Shown piece after piece: positions 6,765-12,778 of a stretch of 12,778 nt of DNA (position 1 is its first letter; the number at the start of each line of letters is the position of its first letter). A model generated the notes under the pieces. The model ran no database searches, was not told the origin of the DNA, and was given only the letters and a program-made list of their open reading frames with translations. The translations under genes were made by a program, and so were the position numbers. Location: contig JAJFJI010000246.1 in the NCBI GenBank assembly GCA_021774205.1, positions 1 to 12,778 of the forward strand, given 5' to 3'. The stretch comes from Nitrosomonas sp. GTDB lineage: Bacteria > Pseudomonadota > Gammaproteobacteria > Burkholderiales > Nitrosomonadaceae.

Positions 6765-7382
6765 ATGAAACATGCCAAAACCAGCAAAACGTGGATAAAA
6801 GAGCATGTTAATGATTTTTATGTCAAACAAGCGAAGAAGGATGGCTATCGTTCTCGAGCAGCTTATAAGTTGCTAGAAATTGCCGAGCGTAACCAGTTAC
6901 TCAAACCTGGTATGGCCGTCGTTGATTTGGGTGCGGCGCCGGGTAGTTGGTCGCAGGTGGCAATACAAAAAGTTGGCCGAAAAGGAAAAGTTGTTGCATT
7001 GGATTTGTTGGAAATGGCGCCGCTGGAAGCGGTTGACTTCATCCAGGGTGATTTCAGGGATACGTGTATTCTAAATGCACTTGAAGAAAAATTGGCAAAC
7101 CGTCTATTGGATCTTGTTATTTCAGATATGTCGCCCAATGTAAGTGGTATTGGAATAAGTGATCAAGCGCGTAGTATTCATCTGGCGGAGTTGGCTTTGG
7201 CTTTCTCGATGGAGAGATTGAACCCCGACGGCAATTTTCTTGTCAAAGTTTTTCAGGGGCGTGATTTTGAACAGTTGGTATGTTCTGCGCGCACTGGGTT
7301 CCAGAAAGTGATAATACGTAAGCCAAAGGCATCTCGGAGCCGTAGTAAAGAATTATACTTGCTAGGGCTAGGGAAAAAGTGA
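6765..7382 (+). CDS. rlmE: 23S rRNA (uridine 2'-O-)-methyltransferase RlmE (FtsJ/RrmJ)
   Basis: RlmE methylates the 2'-OH of the A-loop uridine (U2552 in E. coli numbering) in the assembled 50S subunit, using S-adenosylmethionine. The 205-residue length fits (208-209 in E. coli). The N-terminal 'DGYRSRAAYKLLEI' (26-39) provides Lys35. The SAM motif 'VDLGAAPGSWSQ' is at 53-64, Asp121 is in 'VISDMSPN', Lys161 is in 'FLVKVFQG', and Glu196 is in 'SRSKELYLLG', which together give the K-D-K-E catalytic tetrad of this family. The ATG is preceded by GAAAGG at 6745-6750, a long 14-base spacing. The gene lies 156 bases before ftsH, the classic ftsJ-ftsH pair. A CTTGAA at 6742-6747 resembles a heat-shock -35, but its partner -10 would fall on the start codon. 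Confidence 0.97.
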   Translation: MKHAKTSKTWIKEHVNDFYVKQAKKDGYRSRAAYKLLEIAERNQLLKPGMAVVDLGAAPGSWSQVAIQKVGRKGKVVALDLLEMAPLEAVDFIQGDFRDTCILNALEEKLANRLLDLVISDMSPNVSGIGISDQARSIHLAELALAFSMERLNPDGNFLVKVFQGRDFEQLVCSARTGFQKVIIRKPKASRSRSKELYLLGLGKK

Positions 7383-7457
7383 TATTTTTTACAAAAAAGT
7401 AGGTATGTGCAATCAAGCAAATAAACGAACTTATAACTTTTAATTACTGAATCATTC

Positions 7458-7486
7458 CTGAACTATTCTGTTATAAATTATAAAAT
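7458..7486 (+). promoter_or_regulatory. Candidate promoter for ftsH
   Basis: CTGAAC (7458-7463, three of six -35 matches) is 17 bases from TAAAAT (7481-7486, five of six -10 matches). The 156-base gap between rlmE and ftsH is much more AT-rich than the coding DNA. I see no heat-shock (sigma-32) CCCCAT-type -10. ftsH could also be read through from rlmE, as no terminator is seen between them. Confidence 0.3.
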
Positions 7487-7500
7487 AGAGTTAGAATAGT
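7462..7500. repeat. Perfect 8-base inverted repeat flanking the likely ftsH promoter region
   Basis: ACTATTCT (7462-7469) and AGAATAGT (7493-7500) are exact inverted repeats separated by 23 AT-rich bases. Between them lies a smaller inverted repeat, TTATA-AAT-TATAA (7471-7483), and several -10-like hexamers (TATAAA at 7472 and 7479, TAAAAT at 7481). The pair sits 38 bases before the ftsH TTG. It may be an operator or a stem in the ftsH leader. Confidence 0.45.
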
Positions 7501-7538
7501 ATTATTGGGTATGAGTAGGTGCAAACCGAGGAGCTATT

Positions 7539-9473
7539 TTGAATAATTTAATAAAAAACATGGCCATTTGGCTAGTAATTGCGTTGGTGCTGATGACAGT
7601 ATTCAACCAGTTTAGTGTGCGTCAACCTCAACAGAAGGCAATGGAATATTCCGAATTCATCAATGAGATGAATCAAGGAAGGATTGCCAAGGTTGTTATT
7701 GAGGGGCGTACTTTAAGAGGTACTAAGTCTGATGGCAGAAGGTTTACAACCTTTTCGCCGACTGACCCGTGGCTGGTGAGTGATCTGCTGAAAGCCGGTG
7801 TTATTATTGAAGCAAAGCCGGAAGAAGAACCATCGATGTTAATGAGTATTTTTGTTTCATGGTTCCCGATGTTATTGTTAATTGGTGTATGGATTTTCTT
7901 CATGCGTCAAATGCAAGGTGGTGGACGTGGCGGTGGTGCGTTCTCATTTGGCAAAAGTAAAGCGCGTATGCTTGATAAAGCTGCCAATACGGTAACATTT
8001 AATGACGTTGCAGGTTGCGAGGAAGCTAAAGAAGAAGTGTCGGAACTCGTAGAGTTTCTACGTGATCCAAGCAAATTTCAAAAATTGGGTGGGCGTATTC
8101 CACGGGGTGTTTTAATGGTTGGAAGCCCTGGAACTGGTAAAACCCTAATAGCTCGCGCGATTGCTGGCGAGGCGGCGGTGCCATTCTTTAGTATCTCCGG
8201 ATCTGATTTTGTCGAAATGTTCGTTGGTGTTGGTGCATCTCGAGTTCGGGACATGTTTGAACAGGCTAAGAAACATGCGCCTTGCATTATCTTTATTGAC
8301 GAGATTGATGCAGTGGGTCGTCAACGGGGTGCTGGACTGGGTGGCGGTAACGACGAACGTGAACAAACACTCAACCAATTACTGGTAGAAATGGATGGTT
8401 TCGAAGGGGCTATGGGTGTCATTGTGGTTGCTGCAACCAACCGTCCCGATGTACTTGATCCAGCATTATTACGTCCTGGACGTTTTGATCGTCAAGTAAC
8501 CGTACCGTTGCCGGACATTCGTGGACGTGAACAAATTCTGCATGTGCACATGCGTAAAGTACCCCTCTCACCGGATGTGGAAGCCAATATTATTGCGCGT
8601 GGAACGCCCGGAATGTCTGGTGCTGATCTCGCTAATTTAGTTAATGAAGCAGCATTATTTGCTGCGCGCAGTAACAAGCGCTTGGTGGACATGGATGATT
8701 TTGAACGCGCCAAGGATAAAATTTTCATGGGTGCGGAACGGCGTTCAATGGTTATGCCGGAACATGAGCGACGCAATACGGCTTACCATGAATCTGGGCA
8801 TGCTGTTGTGGCGATGCTTCTAGACAAGACAGATCCGGTCCATAAAGTGACAATTATTCCACGTGGTCGCGCATTGGGTGTGACGATGCAATTGCCGACA
8901 GAAGATCGCTTCAGCATGGAGCGAGAGGAAATTATGCAGAAACTTGCGGTGATGTTTGGTGGACGTATTGCAGAAGAAGTATTTATGAAGCAAATGACGA
9001 CGGGTGCTTCTAATGACTTTGAGCGCGCCACGGATTTAGCCAGACAGATGGTAACGCAATGGGGAATGACCGATTCGCTTGGCCCTATGGTATATGGCGA
9101 AAACGAAGGTGAGGTTTTTCTCGGACGTTCGGTAACCACTCACAAAAATATGAGTGAACAGACCATGCAAAAAGTGGATGCTGAGATTCGCCGTATCGTT
9201 GACCAACAATATGCACTTGCACGTAAATTAATTGAAGAAAACAAAGACAAAATTGAAGCGATGGCGAAAGCTTTATTAGAGTGGGAAACGATTGATAGCG
9301 AGCAAATCAAGGATATTATGGAAGGTCTCTCGCCTCGTCCACCAAAACCACCTAAGACGACTGTGTCTCCATCAGAAAAAGACGATTCGGCTCCAGCTGA
9401 TGAGCCTACTGAAACAGAGCCAGAAGTAGAACCAAAGGGAACTTCACAGGAAATAGCGAAAGAGACTGAGTAG
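7539..9473 (+). CDS. ftsH: ATP-dependent zinc metalloprotease FtsH
   Basis: FtsH is a hexameric inner-membrane AAA+ protease that degrades misassembled membrane proteins and short-lived regulators. The 644-residue protein (647 or so in E. coli) has a transmembrane segment at about 8-23, a periplasmic domain, and a second segment at about 102-122. The AAA+ domain has Walker A 'GSPGTGKT' at 195-202, pore motif 'FVG' at 228-230, Walker B 'IIFIDEID' at 250-257 and arginine fingers Arg312/Arg315. The protease domain has zinc motif HESGH at 417-421 and third ligand Asp493 in 'GASNDFERAT'. The Ser in Walker A in place of the common Pro still fits the motif and is known in other betaproteobacteria. 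The last 45 residues are a Pro/Glu/Thr-rich acidic tail. Translation starts at TTG: GAGGAG at 7528-7533 is five bases upstream and the product then begins 'NNLIKNMAIWLVIALVLM', like other FtsH. A strong terminator follows. Confidence 0.98.
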   Translation: MNNLIKNMAIWLVIALVLMTVFNQFSVRQPQQKAMEYSEFINEMNQGRIAKVVIEGRTLRGTKSDGRRFTTFSPTDPWLVSDLLKAGVIIEAKPEEEPSMLMSIFVSWFPMLLLIGVWIFFMRQMQGGGRGGGAFSFGKSKARMLDKAANTVTFNDVAGCEEAKEEVSELVEFLRDPSKFQKLGGRIPRGVLMVGSPGTGKTLIARAIAGEAAVPFFSISGSDFVEMFVGVGASRVRDMFEQAKKHAPCIIFIDEIDAVGRQRGAGLGGGNDEREQTLNQLLVEMDGFEGAMGVIVVAATNRPDVLDPALLRPGRFDRQVTVPLPDIRGREQILHVHMRKVPLSPDVEANIIARGTPGMSGADLANLVNEAALFAARSNKRLVDMDDFERAKDKIFMGAERRSMVMPEHERRNTAYHESGHAVVAMLLDKTDPVHKVTIIPRGRALGVTMQLPTEDRFSMEREEIMQKLAVMFGGRIAEEVFMKQMTTGASNDFERATDLARQMVTQWGMTDSLGPMVYGENEGEVFLGRSVTTHKNMSEQTMQKVDAEIRRIVDQQYALARKLIEENKDKIEAMAKALLEWETIDSEQIKDIMEGLSPRPPKPPKTTVSPSEKDDSAPADEPTETEPEVEPKGTSQEIAKETE

Positions 9474-9480
9474 TGGAAAT

Positions 9481-9528
9481 AACAGGATGTGATAGTAAAT
9501 AATTTACGAATCGTATCCTGTTTTTTTT
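9481..9528 (+). terminator. Intrinsic terminator after ftsH
   Basis: AACAGGATGTGAT (9481-9493) pairs with ATCGTATCCTGTT (9510-9522) over 13 positions, two of them G-U wobbles. After a small internal loop, GTAAA (9495-9499) pairs with TTTAC (9503-9507) around a three-base TAA loop. Eight consecutive T (9521-9528) follow, the first two within the stem. It begins seven bases after the ftsH stop codon. This should end the rlmE-ftsH transcript before folP. Confidence 0.9.
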
Positions 9529-9545
9529 ATTTTCTTATTCTTTCC

Positions 9546-9575
9546 TTTTCAGCAGCGCCGTATCTTTTCTATATT
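9546..9575 (+). promoter_or_regulatory. Candidate folP promoter placing transcription start at the start codon
   Basis: TTTTCA (9546-9551, four of six -35 matches) and TATATT (9570-9575, five of six -10 matches) are separated by 18 bases. The folP GTG begins six bases after the end of the -10, where transcription would normally start. Because a strong terminator lies just upstream, folP needs its own promoter in this short gap, which supports the call. Confidence 0.45.
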
Positions 9576-9580
9576 TTATA

Positions 9581-10411
9581 GTGTCTCTATCACGGCAAAA
9601 TAATCTTCTTTCCATTTGCCGTCCGCTGATTATGGGGGTTGTTAATGTAACGCCCGACTCTTTCTCCGATGGTGGTCTTTATGCTTCAACTAACAAAGCT
9701 GTTCAGCATGCTCAACGTTTAATTGACGATGGCGTTGATATACTCGATATTGGTGGAGAATCCACTCGCCCTGGAAGTGAATCCGTCAATGAGGCAGAAG
9801 AGCTAAATCGTGTAATCCCGGTCATTCAAGCGCTGTCTGATACGAATGTTGCTGTCTCTATCGATACCTCCAAACCAGAAGTAATGCGGCAAGCAATCAA
9901 AGCCGGCGCAACGATGGTCAATGATGTTAACGCACTTCGTGCGCCGGGTGCGATTGAAGCGGTTAAAGAAGAATGTCATGTTTTAGTTTGCCTCATGCAT
10001 ATGCAAGGTGAGCCTCGTAGAATGCAGAAAAATCCGCAATATACAGATGTTGTCGCTGACGTCATGGATTTTCTGCGGCAGCGTCTGACTATAATGCAGG
10101 CGGCAGGAATTACGAAAGAAAGACTGATAATAGATCCAGGTTTTGGTTTTGGAAAAACATTAGACCACAATCTTGAATTATTACGCAATCTTGATAGATT
10201 TCTGTGCTTGGATGTGCCAATATTGGTGGGTATCTCACGCAAATCCATGTTAGGAACAATTACAGGTAATGCTGTAGATCATCGGCGTTACGAAAGTATT
10301 GCTGCGGCCTTGCTGGCTGTCATTAATGGCGCCAAAATCATAAGGGTACATGATGTAAAAGCAACCAAGGATGCACTGGCTGTTTATGTGGCTGTGAATG
10401 ATGTTGTTTGA
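9581..10411 (+). CDS. folP: Dihydropteroate synthase
   Basis: FolP condenses p-aminobenzoate with hydroxymethyl-dihydropterin diphosphate to make dihydropteroate in folate synthesis; it is the sulfonamide target. The 276-residue TIM-barrel protein has the expected length. Motifs in order: 'MGVVNVTPDSFSDGG' (18-32, including Asn22), 'DIGGESTRPG' (56-65), 'SIDTSK' with Asp96, 'VNDVNAL' with Asp115 (113-119), 'IIDPGFGFGK' with Asp185 (183-192), 'VGISRKS' (216-222) and 'RVHDV' (255-259). The GTG at 9581 is the only sensible start: the next in-frame ATG is residue 18, inside the first conserved strand, and no start codon precedes it in frame. No Shine-Dalgarno is visible; the preceding bases are T- and A-rich. 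It lies 107 bases after ftsH, beyond a terminator, and 58 bases before glmM, with which it probably shares a transcript. Confidence 0.96.
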   Translation: MSLSRQNNLLSICRPLIMGVVNVTPDSFSDGGLYASTNKAVQHAQRLIDDGVDILDIGGESTRPGSESVNEAEELNRVIPVIQALSDTNVAVSIDTSKPEVMRQAIKAGATMVNDVNALRAPGAIEAVKEECHVLVCLMHMQGEPRRMQKNPQYTDVVADVMDFLRQRLTIMQAAGITKERLIIDPGFGFGKTLDHNLELLRNLDRFLCLDVPILVGISRKSMLGTITGNAVDHRRYESIAAALLAVINGAKIIRVHDVKATKDALAVYVAVNDVV

Positions 10412-10469
10412 CGAAAAGTACAATGCAACTTTCTCGCACTGTTATATATTTTTTTAATGGATAGGTAAA

Positions 10470-11828
10470 GTGACTAAAAAATATTTTGGGACTGATGGTA
10501 TTCGGGGGCGGGTAGGTGAGTTTCCCATTACGCCTGAGTTTATTATGCATCTGGGATATTCTGCGGGTAAGGTACTGGCTGCGGCCGACTGGCATTTAAT
10601 GAAAGGTGAAAGACCGGCGGTACTGATTGGAAAAGATACCCGAATATCCGGGTATATGCTGGAATCAGCACTGGAAGCCGGACTCTCTGCTGCTGGTGTA
10701 GATGTCCTCTTATGCGGCCCAATGCCAACACCTGCAATCGCATATCTTATTCGCGCCTTGCGATTGCAAGCGGGAATCGTTATTTCAGCTTCACATAACC
10801 CATTTGAAGACAATGGCGTTAAATTTTTCTCTGCAGAAGGTCGTAAACTTCCCGATGCCATGGAACATCAAATTGAAGCAGGGTTAAATACACCGATTCA
10901 GTCTATGCCATCAGCCGAATTGGGTAAAGTACAACGGATCAAGGATGCGACAGGACGTTATATTGAATTTTGCAAGAGCAGTTTTCCTTATCATCTTGAT
11001 CTTCGTGGTTTACGGATAGTGATCGATTGTGCCCATGGTGCGGCCTATCACATCGCGGGCCACGTATTGCATGAACTCGGTGCTGATGTGGTGTCTATCG
11101 GCGTGCAACCTGATGGTGTCAATATCAATCATGAATGTGGTGCAACCCATTGCGCGACTTTGCAAAAGGCCGTCAAGCAGCATCACGCCGATCTTGGTAT
11201 CGCACTTGATGGGGATGCCGATCGTGTCATGATGGTTGATAAAAAAGGCGTCCTGTACGACGGTGATCAGTTAATTTATATTATTGCCAAGCATCGTCAT
11301 CAGAATAATCAGCTCAAAGGCGGTGTCGTGGGAACGCTAATGACTAATTTGGCAATAGAAAATAGTTTGAAAAAATTAAATATTCCTTTTGCGCGTGCCA
11401 AAGTTGGCGATCGCTATGTGTTGGAATTACTCCAGGAAAAAGGGTGGCAAATAGGAGGTGAAGGTTCCGGCCATATTTTATGCATCGACAAACATACAAC
11501 AGGCGATGGTATTATTTCTGCTTTACAGGTGCTGTATGCATTGCGCGATACCAACAAAACACTTGCTGAATCCCTGCGTGGCGTCACACTTTTTCCGCAA
11601 CAGTTGATTAATGTAAAAATTCCCAAAGATTTTAATTACAATAAAAATAAAGCAATTAAGAAAATCCAGGAAGAAGCCAATCTTGATCTCGATAGTAATG
11701 GTCGTGTTTTGCTCCGTGCTTCTGGCACTGAACCACTGCTACGAGTAATGGTGGAAGGAAAATCAGAACAAAAAGTTAACTACTGGGTAAAGCGGATAGC
11801 GAGCGCTGTGAAAAAAGCCAGCAGTTAA
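10470..11828 (+). CDS. glmM: Phosphoglucosamine mutase
   Basis: GlmM converts glucosamine-6-phosphate to glucosamine-1-phosphate, the step before UDP-GlcNAc in peptidoglycan and LPS synthesis. The 452-residue protein has all four domains of the alpha-phosphohexomutase family. It begins 'KKYFGTDGIRGRVG'. The phosphorylated catalytic Ser108 is in 'ISASHNP', the Mg-binding loop 'DGDADR' is at 247-252 (Asp247, Asp249, Asp251), the sugar-binding 'GGEGSGH' is at 329-335, and the phosphate-binding 'RASGTEPLLRVMVE' is at 416-429. The serine-type loop and the EGSGH motif separate GlmM from other phosphomannomutase/phosphoglucomutase relatives. The start is GTG, with GGATAGG at 10459-10465 as a ribosome site. 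It follows folP by 58 bases, the usual folP-glmM arrangement. An AT-rich stretch with TATAT and a T-run lies between, without a clear hairpin. Confidence 0.97.
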   Translation: MTKKYFGTDGIRGRVGEFPITPEFIMHLGYSAGKVLAAADWHLMKGERPAVLIGKDTRISGYMLESALEAGLSAAGVDVLLCGPMPTPAIAYLIRALRLQAGIVISASHNPFEDNGVKFFSAEGRKLPDAMEHQIEAGLNTPIQSMPSAELGKVQRIKDATGRYIEFCKSSFPYHLDLRGLRIVIDCAHGAAYHIAGHVLHELGADVVSIGVQPDGVNINHECGATHCATLQKAVKQHHADLGIALDGDADRVMMVDKKGVLYDGDQLIYIIAKHRHQNNQLKGGVVGTLMTNLAIENSLKKLNIPFARAKVGDRYVLELLQEKGWQIGGEGSGHILCIDKHTTGDGIISALQVLYALRDTNKTLAESLRGVTLFPQQLINVKIPKDFNYNKNKAIKKIQEEANLDLDSNGRVLLRASGTEPLLRVMVEGKSEQKVNYWVKRIASAVKKASS

Positions 11829-11833
11829 GTGAA

Positions 11834-11877
11834 TTGTCATAATTCTAACTTAGTATATTTGACGCTCAAGCGGTCAT
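11834..11877 (+). promoter_or_regulatory. Pho-box-like half sites upstream of pstS
   Basis: TTGTCAT (11834-11840) matches six of seven bases of the CTGTCAT half site bound by PhoB. After the canonical four-base AT spacer (AATT) comes CTAACTT (11845-11851), which matches only four of seven. A further CGGTCAT (11871-11877) also matches six of seven but is not in 11-base register with the first. TATATT at 11854-11859 could be a -10. Being directly before a phosphate-binding protein gene, PhoB control is likely, but the exact operator is uncertain. Confidence 0.4.
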
Positions 11878-11900
11878 ACAATAAAAAACATGGAGAATAA

Positions 11901-12778
11901 ATGTTGAATTTTCTTAACTTCAGGAAGCTTGCTGTAACAGCCGTATTCGGCATATTAGCAGGTGCGGTGAGCACGTCTTTCGCAAGTCCCATCGTTAGAA
12001 TTGATGGTTCCAGCACTGTCTATCCCATCACTGAAGCGGTCGCAGAAGATTTTCAAATTTCTAAAAGAGGCAGTATCAGAGTCACCGTTGGTATTTCCGG
12101 CACGGGCGGCGGTTTTAAGAAATTTTGTCGTGATGAAATAGATATCGTTAATGCTTCACGCCCGATCAAGCCAATAGAAATGGAAGTGTGCAAAAAGGCT
12201 GGGGTGCAGTACATCGAAATGCCAATCGCATTTGATGCGCTAACGATTACAGTCAACCCCAGGAACACCTGGAGTGACACCATAACAATTGCTGAGCTTA
12301 AAAAGATCTGGGAACCTGCCGCGCAGGGAAAAATCACCAAATGGAATCAAGTAAATCCTGCATGGCCAGACAAAGAAATTAAGCTCTATGGTCCAGGTGC
12401 TGATTCGGGCACCTTTGATTACTTCACGGAAGCCATCGTAGGAAAAACTAAGTCCAGCCGTGGTGACTTTACCGCAGCGGAAGATGATAATGTGCTGGTG
12501 CAAGGTGTCGCAAACGATATGTATGCGCTGGGATATTTTGGCTTTGCTTATTACATAGAGAATCAAAAAAAGGTTCGCGCTGTGGCAGTCGATAATGGTA
12601 ACGGCGGTGTCATTCCATCGGCAGAAACCGTAGAAGATACAACCTACAGCCCTTTATCCAGACCGCTTTTTATCTATGTCAAAGCAAAATCCTCTGACAA
12701 ACCTGAAATTAAAGAGTTTATTAATTTTTTCATGAGCAATGCACCCGCGTTGGTTGATGAAGTCAAATTTTTTCCATT
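11901..12778 (+). CDS. pstS: Periplasmic phosphate-binding protein of an ABC transporter (3' end outside the window)
   Basis: This is the substrate-binding component of a high-affinity phosphate uptake system; permease and ATPase genes (pstC, pstA, pstB) would be expected just beyond the right edge. The reading frame runs from ATG 11901 off the end with no stop, giving 292 residues. GGAG at 11892-11895 is five bases before the ATG. Residues 1-28 look like a Sec signal peptide: Arg9-Lys10, a hydrophobic core, and Ser-Phe-Ala before the cleavage at 28/29. Phosphate-loop motifs are 'IDGSSTVYPIT' at 34-44, 'GISGTGGGF' at 64-72, 'NASRPI' at 84-89 and 'GPGADSGTFDYFTE' at 164-177. These fit the PstS-like branch with Asp-Ser-Gly-Thr; E. 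coli PstS has an Arg upstream of the corresponding Ser-Gly-Thr loop. Usual length for this branch is about 320-350, so probably only 30-60 residues are missing. It follows glmM by 72 bases. Confidence 0.93.
   Translation, partial: MLNFLNFRKLAVTAVFGILAGAVSTSFASPIVRIDGSSTVYPITEAVAEDFQISKRGSIRVTVGISGTGGGFKKFCRDEIDIVNASRPIKPIEMEVCKKAGVQYIEMPIAFDALTITVNPRNTWSDTITIAELKKIWEPAAQGKITKWNQVNPAWPDKEIKLYGPGADSGTFDYFTEAIVGKTKSSRGDFTAAEDDNVLVQGVANDMYALGYFGFAYYIENQKKVRAVAVDNGNGGVIPSAETVEDTTYSPLSRPLFIYVKAKSSDKPEIKEFINFFMSNAPALVDEVKFFP

Noticed and set aside
6735..6830. Longer YhbY starting at 6830
   Set aside because: It would overlap the rlmE start and coding region and adds sequence unlike the CRM domain family; the ATG at 6734 gives a normal N-terminus.
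7383..7400. Terminator after rlmE (TTTTTTACAAAAAA)
   Set aside because: The inverted repeat is only A-T pairs with a two-base centre and no following T-run, so it is not a convincing intrinsic terminator.
7457..7480. Heat-shock promoter before ftsH (CCTGAA at 7457-7462)
   Set aside because: The -35-like hexamer has no CCCCAT-like -10 at the required distance.
7511..7546. Eleven-codon leader peptide (ATG to TAA) overlapping the ftsH start
   Set aside because: It has no ribosome site of its own, no regulatory codon bias, and is short enough to be chance.
12053..12566. Two minus-strand open frames at the right end
   Set aside because: They are antisense to the continuous pstS frame, which has clear PstS motifs and runs to the window edge.

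Overview
The window is a housekeeping segment of a bacterial chromosome, and I see no mobile element, CRISPR array, tRNA, rRNA or defence-type cassette in it. The order carA-carB-greA-(yhbY reversed)-rlmE-ftsH-folP-glmM is a well-known proteobacterial neighbourhood. glmM followed by a pst phosphate-transport gene is typical of Betaproteobacteria. The moderately AT-rich composition, the betaproteobacterial flavour of FtsH (GSPGTGKT Walker A) and a surface-adhesin-E-like fragment at the left edge suggest a Nitrosomonas-like (Nitrosomonadales) organism. That assignment is inference from layout and protein character; no database comparison was possible.

Left part (1-1396): the C-terminal end of a probable surface-adhesin E family protein (+) runs off the left edge. 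It converges on a complete minus-strand gene for a two-domain protein, with an N-terminal ubiquitin-like domain and a C-terminal Mut7-C PIN-like RNase domain plus zinc ribbon. A 375-base region without genes separates this gene from carA, which is transcribed the other way. That region holds candidate promoter elements and a near-perfect inverted repeat.

Centre (1397-7382): carA and carB encode the glutaminase and synthetase subunits of carbamoyl phosphate synthetase, which feeds arginine and pyrimidine synthesis. greA follows (transcript-cleavage factor for stalled RNA polymerase). yhbY is on the opposite strand and head to head with rlmE; their start codons are only 30 nt apart, and both products act on the 50S ribosome.

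Right part (7383-12778): ftsH (membrane AAA+ zinc protease, TTG start) ends in a strong intrinsic terminator. folP (dihydropteroate synthase, possibly a leaderless transcript) and glmM (phosphoglucosamine mutase for UDP-GlcNAc synthesis) follow. The window ends inside a periplasmic phosphate-binding protein gene of the PstS type, whose upstream region contains Pho-box-like half sites.

The most notable points are modest: half of the ten genes with a visible start use GTG or TTG; folP has no Shine-Dalgarno and a -10 hexamer five bases before its start; inverted repeats lie upstream of carA, greA and ftsH; and the Ub-like/Mut7-C RNase has no obvious partner in the window. I did not find convincing evidence for a novel system here.
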